A stretch of DNA of 64,000 nucleotides from Desmodesmus armatus (GCA_007449985.2 VIIQ02000026.1:372001-436000), one strand, 5' to 3'; counted from the stretch's first letter, positions 46,957 to 58,986 are shown. Translations and numbers: made by a program. Notes: generated by a model not told the origin, from the sequence alone.

Positions 46957-47616
46957 CCAGCGTAGGCTGGCAGCACCAAGTAGGCCGTCACCGTGGGACC
47001 TGAACAGGCACAGCAGACAGAAATAACACAGGACAGGCGGGGCACACACAAAAACAGACAGCCGGGCGGCAAAGAGCACAAGGCACAAGAAAAACCACCC
47101 TGCCACCCAAAAACTTAACGCAGCACGGTGTGAAGTTAACCACCAACGGGGCAAGAAGCCCCGCCGTTGCTAAACGGTGGTACTGACACTGCTACAGGAA
47201 CGCACCGGGCGCAGCCCGAAGAGAGACAGGTTGAAGAGATATGCATATGTGTATGAGTGACAGCAGAGGTTTCATGTAAGTGAGTGGGCACAAGGGGAAG
47301 AGAGTGTAGCCGCTGAGGTTGATATAGACAACTGTTGAGGATTGCTCCACCTGATGCCTGAAAAGTTCAGCCCGCTGATTTCACTGATTGAGGGCATCAT
47401 CCATTGGCCTGTTGGAAAGCATGCCTGCAGCTGTTGTTGCTTGCACACGGCGCAGTGCTCTGGACATGCCCACAACGTCTGCACAGAAGATGCCACGCAA
47501 CTTGCAGCCAAGCAAAGCCTTGTGCTCACTTCCGCCTTGCACATATCACATTCCGCGCCACTGCCAAACCACAGACCCTCCCCAAGCACCACACCGCCAT
47601 AGGCAGGTACGCAAAG

Positions 47617-47621
47617 TTACA
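47617..47621 (-). terminator. Candidate TGTAA poly(A) signal of CHR24-like gene
   Basis: ttaca on the + strand, about 44 nt past the stop codon at 47665. Confidence 0.4.
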
Positions 47622-47664
47622 CGATTCGTTCACATGCAGCACAACAGCATGTAACACATGTTGG

Positions 47665-50600
47665 TCACGTGAGGTCGATAACCTCGCTACTGCTGCCCTG
47701 CCGCTCACTGCTGCCGCTGTTTCCTGTGCGCGCTTCCTGCTGCTCTGCTTGCTCCACTGCCTGCAGCACCTGCTTGATCTCCTTGTACTCTGCATACATC
47801 TGCCGCCACTGCTGCTGCTTTTCCTCTGGGTAAGGCCTGCCCTGCGTGCTGAGCTGCTCTTTCAACTGGTCCTCGCGCTGTAGCGCCTTCTTCAGCACAC
47901 GCTTGCGCTGCTGCAGCTCGTTCATTGTGGGCACGCGGCCGTCCAGGGTCTGCACGCCGTGGCGCTGCTGCTGCTTGTGCTGCGCTGGGTCTGTGCCTTG
48001 CTTGCCAGCCCATCCACCTGGCTGCGCATGTGGCGCTGGCGGCTGGGCTGGCTTTGCTGCATACTGCTGCTCAGGCCTGCCAGCACTGTGGGGTGGTGGT
48101 GGTGGCAAGGCGCCGGGCCAGTGGTGCTGCGGCTGCTGCTGCCTAGGTTGCAGTGGCGGTGGCTGTTGCCACTGCGGCTGCTGCTGTCTAGGAGGAGGCG
48201 GGGGCTGCTGGTATTTCTGCTGCTGGTGCTGCTGACTAGCAGGCGCGAAGGGTCCTCCTTGACTCTGCTGCCAGCCAGGCCTGCCCTGCTGCTGCTGTTG
48301 TGGCTGCTGCTGAGGGTGCCCAACACCTTGACTGCTGTGGCTGTTGCCGCCAGGTGCACTTGACAGAGCTGCTGCTGCGGCTTGAGGGTCAAGCTGCTTC
48401 AGCTCAGCAACTTCCTTGTCCAACTCTGCCTGTAAGCTGTCTCTGCGCACAGCAATCTGCGGGGCAATGCAGCAGCCGGCAGCGCCAACAGCACGACATG
48501 AAAGCTCAGTCATGGAGTCCAAAGCAAAGGCAGGCCCCTGTCATTGTCGAGATTGCAGGAGATAAACATGTACATGCGCACACACTCAACAAAAATATTG
48601 ACCTGAAGCATGTTGCTGTGTCTCTTTCTGGAAACTACCCGCACTAATCAGCCAAACACGAAGCAGGCTCGCATCAGACTCCAGCCCACGGCCACACAGT
48701 TGCACATGCACCCTCATCACCCACATCCATACCTTAGCACCACCGTCAGGCAGGTTGCGCCCCAGCCTCTGCAGGTCACACGTGCTGCTGTGCACTGCCG
48801 CCTGCAGCTGCTTTATCGACTTCAGCAGCTCCTGCACCCGCTGCTGCTGGGACGCCTGTGCCCCACCCCACTGCTGCTGCATCATGCCACTTCTCGCAGC
48901 AGCAGCAGACAAGCCGCCACCCCTGCCGCCGCCGCTGCTGCCGTCAATATGCAGCGATCGCATCATCTCATCAAGCGCGGCAGCAGACGGCTGGCTGCTG
49001 CCACCGCCGCTACCAGCAGCACCACCTTGAGACCCCCAGAACCCTCCTCCCGCGCTGCCGGCTGACCCCTGCTGCGGGTACCCCCCGCCGCCACGAAACC
49101 GCCCGCCGCCGGTTGCAGAACCGCCGCCCCTGCTGCCATGTCCTGCTGCCGCTGAGCTGAGTGATGGGTCGTTCAAATTGAGTTCCCGCCCCTCTGGGTC
49201 TTGACAGCTGAACAGTAGGCCGTGCTGGCTAGTGCCAGCGCACAGGGGGTTGTCCTCCACCCAGCCGATGTGGGAGTTGAGGTCCTGGCCTTGCTGTTTC
49301 TGCAGGGTGCGCAGCTGCGGTGCATGTTGCTGCTTGAGGAGCTGCTGTGTCTCGCTGGCGTTGAGGGCCTCTGGATCCCACTTGAACAGCTCGTGCAGCT
49401 CCTGGTGGGTGAAGTACCTGTGAGGCAGGACATGACAGGGCAGCACAGAACGACAACATCAGCCAATGTCAGCACAGGGCGCAGCACCAGAAGATTCAGT
49501 CCTGCAGCATAGCTCAGGTCTGGCCCTTGCCGTACACCAACTAGTTTCAAAGTAAACGCACGGACTGATGTTTGCCAGGGTGCAGCATGGATACCGTAGT
49601 AGACTGTGTGGTTGATGTGCTGAGGTGGCAACTGTCACATGAGGGCATGGAGATCTGCAGGGCCTAGCGCTTCCAGCCACACTGTAGCGAGCTAGCGGCC
49701 GTGCTTACCTCAGATGTATGCCCTCCTCCATGCCTGCCTTGCTGAGGCCTCCCTTGAACACCTGCAGCCGCAGCAGCAACAACATGGGCAGCGCTTGATA
49801 ACAGGTAAGCCCAATTTGGCGGTGCACCCCCTGTGTCTGAAGAGGCCCCTCGACACCCTGCAGTCGCCTAAACAGCATGAGCGGATCCAATCGTCCGCGC
49901 GCGCTACAAAATGCTGATTTGCGTATCCTTGACGGTTGCTGTGCACGCACCTGCTTGCGGTATATCTTCTCCTCCACTGTCCCGCAGGTGACCAGCCTGT
50001 AGACCACCACATCACGCGACTGCAGCAACGGGGCAGCCATACGCAACACACATACATGCATCTCAGTATGACTGTCTCGATGCACGGTCGGCAAAAATGC
50101 ACTCTGGGGTGTCCATGCACATCAGGGGATGTGCAGTGAGACGAACACCCCTACCAGGCAGCTGGTCCCAGGACGTTTTGCTTTGGCGGGAACATTTGTG
50201 CTGGGTTACTTGGGGCACTCCCACCACAGTAGAAGCCCCCAATACTCTGCCACTGAAGCAGCAAAATTCTCACTCTGCCTATTCCTGCTGGCTGGCATGC
50301 TGCACCGGCCCCTCACCTGGCCTATCCTGTAGGCTCTGTCCACACTCTGGTTGTCTGTGGCAGGGTTCCATGAGGGGTCCACAATGACGACACGGTCTGC
50401 AGCAGTGAGCGTCAAGCCCAGACCACCAACCTGCAACAAGACAGCACACATTTGCAAGATGTGCATGCACTCCTCTTACTGCACATGACAAACAGCATCA
50501 ATGCCATGCTTGGTCAACCAGCCATAGGCGAACCTAGCCCCCAGGGCACGTGACACACCACAGCACAGGTCAACATATGGCAGCACACACCACACCACAG

Positions 50601-53600
50601 CAGCAGTCAAGAGCTGCCAGACTAGCACTGGCAGCAAAGCCCTCCTTGTGGACCTTGACTACCCACCTGTGTGGTAAGCAGGAAAACAGGGATGCCCCTG
50701 GCGCCCCCTGGTGCTGTTTGGAAGCGGTCCACCTCTGCCTGTCGTGCCTCAGCCTTCACCACACTGCCATCAATGCGGCAGAAGTTCCACCCACGCGCCT
50801 TGACAGCAGCCTGCACAGCAAAGCATAGCATAGCATGGCACAGCACGATGACGCGCACACAGCACCAAGGTACACCGCAGGCCTGCAAAACTGCACCGCA
50901 GCACCGTGACCTTGAACCTTGCAGTACATCATGTCAGCCTGAAGGGTTACAAGAGTGGGGTCTGCACAAGCAGCGCAGGACACACCCAACCCATTCATGT
51001 GCCGCTGACTGCACCACTTCACCAGTAACATTAAAATCCCTGGCTAATGTTGGTCCTTGCGCAAAAATGCCGTGCAGCGTATGTGGCATCAGACAGACAG
51101 CAAGTGTCGTTGCAGTGTCCGCTGCACAGCCTCCCATGGGTCAGTCCCACCTGCAGCATGCGTGACTGACCCATAAGTGCCCTGCATCTGCTTCTACTTT
51201 GTGCCCTGATGAGCCCTGAGCTCGCTGGCTAGAGCTGAGGTTTGGGATCCCTACCACAATTACCGTACTGTACTGTACTGTACTGTACTGTACTGTTTGT
51301 GCCGGCATGACAGCCCTACCTGCAGGATGTCGAGCATGACCCTATGTGGCAGAGCAGAGAAGCAAAGGCAGCACCTGCCATTGCAATTTTATGGCACAGC
51401 CTCTCATGAGTTCACTCCTACCTGCAGGATGTCCAGCATGACCCTGCTCTGGCTGAACACCAGTGTCCTGTGCCCCCCAGCCACCAGTTCATCCAGCAGT
51501 GCAGCCACAAACAGGCTCTTGCAGCTGGACTCAGTGCCACGCGCACCAACATCAGACAGCAGCTGCTTCTCAAGGTCCTCACCATCGCCTGCAGCAGCAG
51601 CAGAGGCAGAGGCAGCAGCAGCAGAGGCAGCAGCATCAAGCAGCAGCAGAGGCGCAGAGGCAGCAGGCCATAGCGCAGTCGTCGAGCAGAGGATACGGCA
51701 CAGCTGGTGTGAAGCTGGCATGCAACGCTTCATGGGGGCTGGTATGCACCACACACAGTACCAAACAGACACAGTACGGTACACTACTTGCGGACATACT
51801 AGACTAGTAGCCCGATCTTTGGCAGCATAAAGAAGTCAGCCTCATGTGCAGGAGGTGTTACCTGTGGCAGTAGCCCAGCTGAGGAACTCCTCCGAGAAGG
51901 TGTCCAGGCTGACAGCAACTTTGGCACGGGCAGCAGCAGCCTTGGAGCCACCAACACCCCGGCCGCCACTGCTGCTGTCGCTGTCACTGGAGCCTGCATG
52001 TCACATGAGGACCAGCAGGGGTGAGGGTGGCAAATGCATCAGGTGCGGCAGAAATGCAGCAAGTGAGTGCTCTAGGAACGTAGAGTGAAGATCGCATGAT
52101 GGATCAAAAAGGGAAGGACGGTTGGTGTGTGCCCCACTGACACCATTTTACACTGCGTTTTTCGTTACTGCCCCGAAGCTGCTGATATTTTGTCAATGTC
52201 ATATACTGTACACACATACATCCGATACGGTCCCGGCTGATCCGTTGCAGCACTATGCTGCACACACGAAGTGGTGATCCATCTGCAGCAGTACCCCACT
52301 TTCACAAGACGCCCCAGCGGCGCCCAGAAACACGCACGCATGTTTGATGTAATAAAATTATGTGCTTCGTTTGTGCCATTGACCTTTTGCAGCACTAGCT
52401 CGATCGCCCGAAGTGACCGTCGATCTGCAGCAGTACCACTTTTCGAACACGCCGCAGCGTCACGTAGCAACATGCTGGATAATATTGTTACGGTAAACTC
52501 AACGATTGGAAATAGGGTACGTGCCAGACAACGGCATGACTTGGCACGTGTGCATGCATAACCAAAGTCATCACCCACCTCAGTCTGTGCCCCACTTTCT
52601 ATTTGCACCATCGTGTCCTGTGTGCTGCTAGTGAACACAATGTTCATCATTGCTGAGTGGTGAACTTTGATAGTGTGACTTTCATCCCAACCTGCTGTGG
52701 CATGCAGTACATCCCCCAATACAGTCGGTCTCTGCTACCGTCTACTGCACTACCTGACAACCGTACATACTTTCATCATTCTGTTGCAGCTATTCGGAGT
52801 TTATTGTGCTCCAGCTTTGCCACCCGCGGTGTCCAACACATAGCCTGTGTATAACTGCACCCAGCAGTTACGAGCATTTGCCCTGTCTATGTTGTTATGG
52901 CTGCTGCAGCCTGCAGTGCGCACCCACCCACAGCAACGTTATGCGGGGGCCTCACCCACTTGATCTAGCCGTCCCGCCTTCTGAATGTGTGTGCTTGCTA
53001 TCAGTCTGTGCAGCACGGATCATTGCATTGTGTGTTCCTTTACGACAGGACTAGGATCATCGTGCATGCAAGCTCGTCCATGCAGCTATCAGGTACCAAT
53101 CACTCATGCACACAACATACCGTGTCACTGACATGGTGGCACCATAGAAACGGCAAAAGACCAGCATGGAATCCAGGTGCTGCCTGTTGAGTTGGATCCC
53201 ATTGTGACGTCACACAGAGGCAAGAGAGGCGGGGGGGTCTGGGGGGGCGCAGCCCCCCCAAACACTCTGACGGACTAAGTGGGGCGTAGACCTTTTGAGG
53301 TACGGGGTTACTCACTTTGTTTCGGTTCAGAGTTGCTTTTGCCCAATGAGCCTTTTGTTGGCTCCCCAAACGGGCGATGTTCTGTGTAACAACCAATTAC
53401 TGAATTACTCAGTGACTCCTCATCATCATAGGAGCTGCCCTCCTCGCCCCCGCAGCCGCAGCCGCTGCCGCCGCTGTCGCTACCACAAAGTCATCCATGT
53501 ATCAACGTGTCAGCACCAACCATGGAACAATGCTTGTAACAACGTTAGTAACCCCACCTGACTCACCATCATCATACTCGCTTCCCTCCTCGCCCCCGCT

Positions 53601-56600
53601 GCCGCCGCTGTCGCTGTCGTCCACAATGAAGTCGTCCATGCTGTCCCGCCGCTTCAGCTTGCCCTTGCTGCTGCCCGGCCTGCTGCCTGATGTGTCCAGG
53701 CCCTTGCGGCGGCTGGGCTTGGCGGCAGCTGCACAGCAGGACAGGCAGACGGCAGAGCCAGGCATATCCATGTATTTACTCTCCTCAATTAGACAAGTTG
53801 TGCTCAACCACAGCACTGACTTGAAGTGTGTTGCGCGTATTCAGGCACTTGCGGCGGATGGACAAACTAGTTTCTCTTGCTGCCACCACACCATGGTTTT
53901 CATTGCAGGCGTGCACATTACACGTTCTACCACTCTCCCATGCCTGGAAGAAACTAACACTGCTTGCTATGAGCTCGCACTCCATATCTTGTCTCGGCGC
54001 GCTCACACTATCTCCCCTGACCTCCGCGCGCTCACACTATCCCCCCTGACCTCCGCGCGCTCACACTATCCCCCCTGACTTCCGCGCGCTCACACTATCC
54101 CCCCTGACCTCCCTGAAATGCCCTCTTACTGACTGCCTCCCTCACTACTTCACTCACACACCCTCACATCCACCCCCTCCCCCTCACCTGACACCACCAG
54201 CTTTGTCGCCCTCTCACTCAGTAGTGCAGGGTGGTCACACACCTTCTTCAGCACGGTCAGCGCAGCCAGCGGTGACTTGCTGCTGTTCAGTGCAGCCTTC
54301 ACAGCATCCGAGTGCAGGAAAGCCTCATAGATATGCCTCTGCAGCGCAGTGAGCTTCAACCACACCACAAGATCCGTCTTCTTCCCCATTGGCGCCGGCC
54401 CTGCTGCCCCTGATGACGATCCGCTAGCTGCTGCTGCGTCAGCACCCCCACCCCCACCCCCCCGCAGCAGCAGCAACTACGCCTGCAGTGCCTGATGTGC
54501 TGGACACTCTACCACTGCTGCCGCTGCTGCTCGTGGGCTGGTCCTGGCCTGTGCTGGTGGCAGTGCCGCTGCTGGAGTTGGTGCCGTCGCCTAGCACCTC
54601 CTTTTTCTCCCTGCGCAGGATGTATGGGGACACCAGCTGGCGCAGCTCGGCCGCTCGGGCCGCTCCCAGCTCCCGCACACGCAGCGTGGCAGACCTGCAG
54701 CCAGGACGGCGGCAGCAGCACAGGTGGTCAGCGGCAGGGAGGGCGCTAGCCTGCAGCAGCACTGTAGGAAGCTGTTGCACAAAAGCTGGTACAGAGGTTG
54801 GGGGCTCCTGCAACGTCACGCATGCAAGCAACTGCACCATGGCAGACCTGCGAGCAGTAGGGATGGGCAGCAGCAGGGACGGGGCAGCTTTGAGACTGGC
54901 ATCCACTGCTACAGCTATCAGAGTGTGCAAGGGGCGGGTCAGCAGGGTGAGCAGCAGCAGTACTATGCCATGCGCTACACCAGCTGTGATGCGAGCAGCT
55001 GGTGTGGCAGGGGCGGGTGCCGATCAGCACATCTGACGTGCAGGGAGGGGTTGCATATCTTGCTTCAGCAGCAGAGCACACTCCAAGCGCAAGACCCCCC
55101 TTTCACCCCCGCCCCTCCCCCACACCGCGCCCCCTTCCCCCCAGCCCACGCCGCACCTGTCCTGTCCTGCGTTGATGGGCTTCTCATATGCCGTCTTGAA
55201 GTCCTTGGCTGTGCCCAGCAGCCCTGGGGTGGCAAACTCCATGAGGGCGTGCAGCTCACCAAGGTTGTTCTGGACAGGGGTGCCTGCAGCAACAGCGGGG
55301 GCAGGTGAACGTCATGTGCAGCTGTAGGTGCGAGTGTATCCACCCCTTGTGGGTCCAGCTGGTATTGCGACACGGCTGCATTACTGGCATCGAGCAATCA
55401 AGCAAGGGCCTCAACTACAAGCAGTACCAGATACTGGAGATCGGCTTCACAGACAAGCGGTCAGACGTTGCAGATCCGGTGAGCAGCAGTCCCACTACAT
55501 GCCGACGGCTTTTACACATACAAGTGCACTGTTCAAACATCATACTGCCAATATGGGCTGTGCGCCGTGCTGCCCTTACCGCTGATGATGACGCGCACAC
55601 GAGCCCGTATCTCCCTCAGGCGCTGCGCAAGCTGCGTGCGCGCATTCTTGATCTGGGGGCAGCAAAACGAGGGCAGTATGGTGGGGAAGGGGATGGCAGA
55701 GCATATCAAAGCCAAACACAGCGCAGCACAGCACAACACAGCTTGACGATGTCAGACAGTGGTGTGGCCCGCGCCTGCGTGCTGTCGTGTGTGACCTCAA
55801 TGAGGAGGGGCGCGGGTTCCAGTTTTGAGGGAAACAAGGCAGTGGCAAAACGCTGATACTCAGGTGTGTCCTAGGTGTCGCATCCAGCGGCAGCCCCAAC
55901 TAATTGCAGTGCCGCACCACCCACCGCCTGGCCCCGACATGAATAGTGCGCGCAGGCTATAGCGATGCATCGACATCTGTGTTAGCAATGCTGACCTCCA
56001 GTATGTGTGTTAGCAGTGTTGGTTTCCATATCAAACAGCGTGCAGTCTATTCTGCACGCTGTTTGATATGGAAACCAACACTGCTAACACACATACCACC
56101 AATGATACATCACTTTAGCCTAGCGTGCCTTTCACAGTAGACTGAGCAGGTTTCACAGCTACTGCTGCCATCGCAGCCCTCATTAATGCCTGTAGTATAG
56201 TGCGACCCACAGCATGCCAATGACACAGCAGGAGAAGCATCACTGCAGCAAAGCACTGCCCTCGGCGACTGCTGCTGCTGTGCTGACATGGCACTTCATT
56301 GCCCACCTTGTGTCCCTCGTCCAGGATGATGTAATCCCACAGAATGCGGCGGCCTGGTGGCGGTTCAGGGCACAGCAGGTCCTCCTCATCCTCATGCTCA
56401 TCTATGTCTGCAGAGCAGCAGCAGGTGCAGCAGGCACAGCAGCCGCAGCAGCACACCACGCAGTTGAACATCAAAGCAACACAGCGCTGTGGTGTAGCAA
56501 GCAACAGAGGTTGCCCTGCCGTGGCCGCCCCCTCACACAGGAAGTGACAAACCGTCCCGCAGTGATGACAGCTGCACTGAGAGAAGGTCAGCCGCAGGGA

Positions 56601-58746
56601 GGTGGTTTCATCATAGCACTGCGGTGCACTGACGTGTCCATGAAACATTCATGGCCAGGTGCTGTTCAACTGCGCCATCTGCATCAAACACCCCTGACGT
56701 GTGTGAGGACACCTCACAGATCCAGTTTCAGAGGCTGCCAGAAGCAAAATGCAGATGGGTCAACGGCCAGCCTGTGCTCCCGGTGTGATTGTGTCAGACA
56801 GGACACTACCGGCGTACCTCGTGCTACTGCTGAGCCCTTGCCAGACATGATCTGTGAGGCGTTGTGCAATACCATGCCGTATGTTGTCAGCATGATGCCT
56901 CCACGCCTGCGCAACAGCAGCAGCACAACGCCGACACAGGCAGCATTGCCAGGTGGCAAAGTGCCAGGTGCTGTTTTGCATGCATCGTTTCAGGCAGCTG
57001 CAGTGCCTGGGGTGCAGGGCGCTGCCTTGACCTTGCTCCGCTGCTGAACAGCTATAGTCTGTGATTGCTTGCCACAGTTAGCCCCTGCACCCCTGGGCCC
57101 TCTGAAGAAAATGTCAACATTGCATTGACTGGTTCACTGCACCACAGGTGACACCCCTGCTAACATCACTCTCAGCAGCACGGCACCAAATCCCCCCCCC
57201 CCCGCCCCATCGTCAACCTGTGGACCCTAGCAGACCCTAGCAGAACCCAAGCATCGCCCCAGCCTCACCTAGTAATGGTGGTCAGCACAGTGGACCGCTC
57301 GCCCTCACTACTGCCGTAGAAGCTGTGAGTGGCCCGGCCAATGCCACACACCCGCAGCTCCTTCTCCCAGTGAGCCAACAGAGTCTTAGGGGCCACTATC
57401 AGGGCGCGCACTGGCACAGGTGCTGCTGCTGCTGCTGCTGACTTTGAGCCGCCGGCGGCTGCGGCGGCTGCTGGGTTTGCAGCCAGGAAGCTGCTGCTGC
57501 TCCTGCTGGCTGCTAGGGCTCCTGCTAGGAAGGCACTGCACTGCATGGTTTTGCCCAAGCCCATGTCGTCTGCCAGGATGCCTCCCTTACCGATCCTGCA
57601 GTACACAGAAGGGTGTAGCGCCGAGGGTACAGAAACAGTGCCAAGTAAACAGGAACACACGGGGACAGACAGTAGCAGCAGGCAGAGGCATGAGTGGTTG
57701 GGTTCTTGTCCCACAAACCACTGTTGGTCTCACCCCAGCGCAGAGGCGCTTCGAGACTCTGCAGCAAGCCGAGGAACCTGATCGATTCCATACAAACCCA
57801 TGATCAGAACAGCTGAAACACCTTCGGAAATGTCCACACAGTGAAGTATATCGTGTGTGTGTCCCACTCACATGTGCAGGGACCAGAGCCACTTGACACC
57901 CTGGATCTGGTGGGGGTACAACTTCCGCGCCACCGAGCCATCCAGGACAAAGCCGCCATCCAGCGCAAGTGGCGGGGCTGCAGGTGCGCTGCTGCTACTC
58001 CCCCCTGCCTGCTGGTTGCTGGCACTGCCACTGGCTTGGCCGCTGCCGCTGCCGCTGCTGCTTGCGCTGTCCACGCTGGCTAGGTCACCACCCTCCCCCT
58101 CTTCCTCATCACCGTCGGCATCACTGCCGTCCTCACTAGACGGTGCTGCTGCTGCTGCATGTGCTGGTGGAGCAGAGCGGCCGCTGCTTTGACCCCCGGC
58201 TGCTTGCCTGCGTTCCTGCTGCTGTGCAGCTGCTGCTGCTGCGGAGGAAGAGGACTCTTCACCAACAGCAAAGATGCTGTCCTCGTCTTCATCTTCTATC
58301 GGGTCTTCAATGCTGTTACTGCTGCTTGCTGTGCGAGCAGTGCCTCTTTGCACTGCTGCACTGCTGCCCGAGCTGCCAGCTGCCGAGATGCCCACCCCCT
58401 GCAGCAGACTGGTCAGACTGTCTACATCATCTGACCCAGGGTGTGCTGTGGGGTGCTGTGCAGAAGTCGCCTTGTCCCGCCTGACAAGCCTGCTGCGAGC
58501 CTTTTGGGCAGTTGGAGGTGTGTCAGCCGGCGGTTCGGTCTGCACATCGTCCTCTTCATCGAAGCTGCTTGGCAGGGGGACGGAGCGTGCAACGTCCTGT
58601 CCTCCTGCTGTGCTGTTGCTGCTGGCCTGCAGCTTGCGCTCCCGCTGTGCAGCTAAGTGCTGGATGAGCTGAGAAGTTCTAACCTTGTCCTCAGGTTTGT
58701 CCCTCCTTGTCCTGTCCATCAGCTCTACTCGTTTGCATGCATGCAC
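47665..58746 (-). CDS. CHR24: SNF2-family ATPase, ERCC6L/PICH (plant CHR24) type
   Basis: This is an ATP-dependent DNA translocase of the Rad54/ERCC6 branch. Seventeen exons keep phase: 58746-57872, 57595-57269, 56906-56818, 56407-56307, 55652-55580, 55283-55157, 54694-54513, 54433-54188, 53728-53567, 51993-51862, 51588-51422, 50810-50667, 50430-50317, 50019-49951, 49761-49709, 49417-48733 and 48456-47665, giving about 1,445 residues. An acidic/Ser-rich N-terminus precedes [17 protein letters not shown]. Motif I is [11 protein letters not shown] (about 298-308), motif Ia [11 protein letters not shown], motif II DEGH (460-463), motif [20 protein letters not shown]. The helicase C-lobe has [45 protein letters not shown] and [30 protein letters not shown] and [20 protein letters not shown] match the block after the core in ERCC6L/CHR24, which separates it from Rad54 and CSB. 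The C-terminus is Gln/Pro-rich. The exon 7-8 join lies in a Gly/Ala linker and is the least certain. Confidence 0.88.
51262..51296. repeat. (TACTG)n microsatellite
   Basis: Six to seven consecutive gtact/tactg units in a CHR24 intron. Confidence 0.9.
51315..51343 (-). repeat. Duplicate of the exon-11 end and donor of CHR24
   Basis: The 29-nt string at 51315-51343 equals that at 51417-51445 except for one base. The second copy is the functional exon end (MLDILQ|GTAGG on the minus strand). The first copy therefore offers a second, downstream donor in the same intron. Confidence 0.85.
52245..52460. repeat. Diverged tandem repeat, about 142-bp period
   Basis: 52245-52320 and 52387-52460 share ttgcagcacta, cgaagtg, tctgcagcagtacc and cgcc/cagcg in the same order. 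Both lie in the long CHR24 intron between exons 9 and 10. Confidence 0.6.
53205..53260. repeat. G/C-run hairpin
   Basis: gggggggcgcagccccccca can fold into a 7-bp G/C stem with a short loop. A similar cgggcgcagcccg hairpin is at about 47205. Confidence 0.6.
53418..53500 (-). pseudogene. Decayed copy of CHR24 exon 9
   Basis: On the minus strand this reads ATGGATGACTTTGTGGTAGC, then a Gly/Ser and GAGGAGGGCAGC stretch and TATGATGATGAG. It parallels exon 9 at 53641-53563 ([21 protein letters not shown]). It carries deletions that break the frame of the first half and lacks the GGTGAGT donor. It sits in the 1.57-kb intron after exon 9, so it is a tandem duplicate no longer needed for the reading frame. 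Confidence 0.7.
53997..54113. repeat. Four-copy 29-bp minisatellite
   Basis: The unit is cgcgctcacactatcccccctgacctccg with one or two changes per copy. It lies in the CHR24 intron between exons 8 and 9. Confidence 0.85.
56001..56096. repeat. Perfect long hairpin, 45-bp arms and 6-nt loop
   Basis: The arm at 56001-56045 (starting gtatgtgtgttagcagtgtt) and the arm at 56052-56096 are exact reverse complements over 45 bp. The loop is tctatt. It lies in the CHR24 intron between exons 4 (56307) and 5 (55652). A partial copy of the arm start (tgtgttagcaatgctgac) precedes it at about 55977. It may be a foldback element or a small-RNA precursor; see findings. Confidence 0.95.
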
Positions 58747-58986
58747 AGATCAGCTGACGATCCTGCTGGCACAACAGTCAGCAGGCTATCACTCAGGCCA
58801 ACTCCGAATGCATCGCAAGACACTACTGATATATTAAAAGGACTAAGCGCAGCTTCCGACCACACACAGCTCCAAAAAGGGCACCCTAACAGTTACGCAG
58901 GTCCGAGGTTTTGCTGGCCGTAGCGACTGAATATGCATAAATCTGGGGGGATGTCGGAAAGGTATCAATAATTTCAAAGCAGCCTC
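58747..58986. promoter_or_regulatory. Short divergent upstream region (CHR24 / 58987 gene)
   Basis: Two putative start codons face away from each other only 240 bp apart. It includes an A/T-rich part (tgatatattaaaaggac at 58829) that could be a TATA-like element for either gene. It is called from arrangement. Confidence 0.4.

Larger units (their letters stand above)
45977..47664. other. 1.7-kb convergent intergenic stretch
   Basis: It lies between the 3' ends of the ABCG gene and CHR24. A candidate TGTAA for the ABCG gene is at 46245-46249. It contains the G-run hairpin at 46929-46956 and a stretch at about 47130-47220 with short hairpins (cggggcaagaagccccg, cgggcgcagcccg) that looks like the end of an unidentified element. 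No coding gene is supported. Confidence 0.45.

Noticed and set aside
46642..46965. 107-codon + strand open frame after the ABCG gene
   Set aside because: Thr/Ser/Pro-rich without a motif, and it ends in a G-run region that looks structural. No splice partner or start support.
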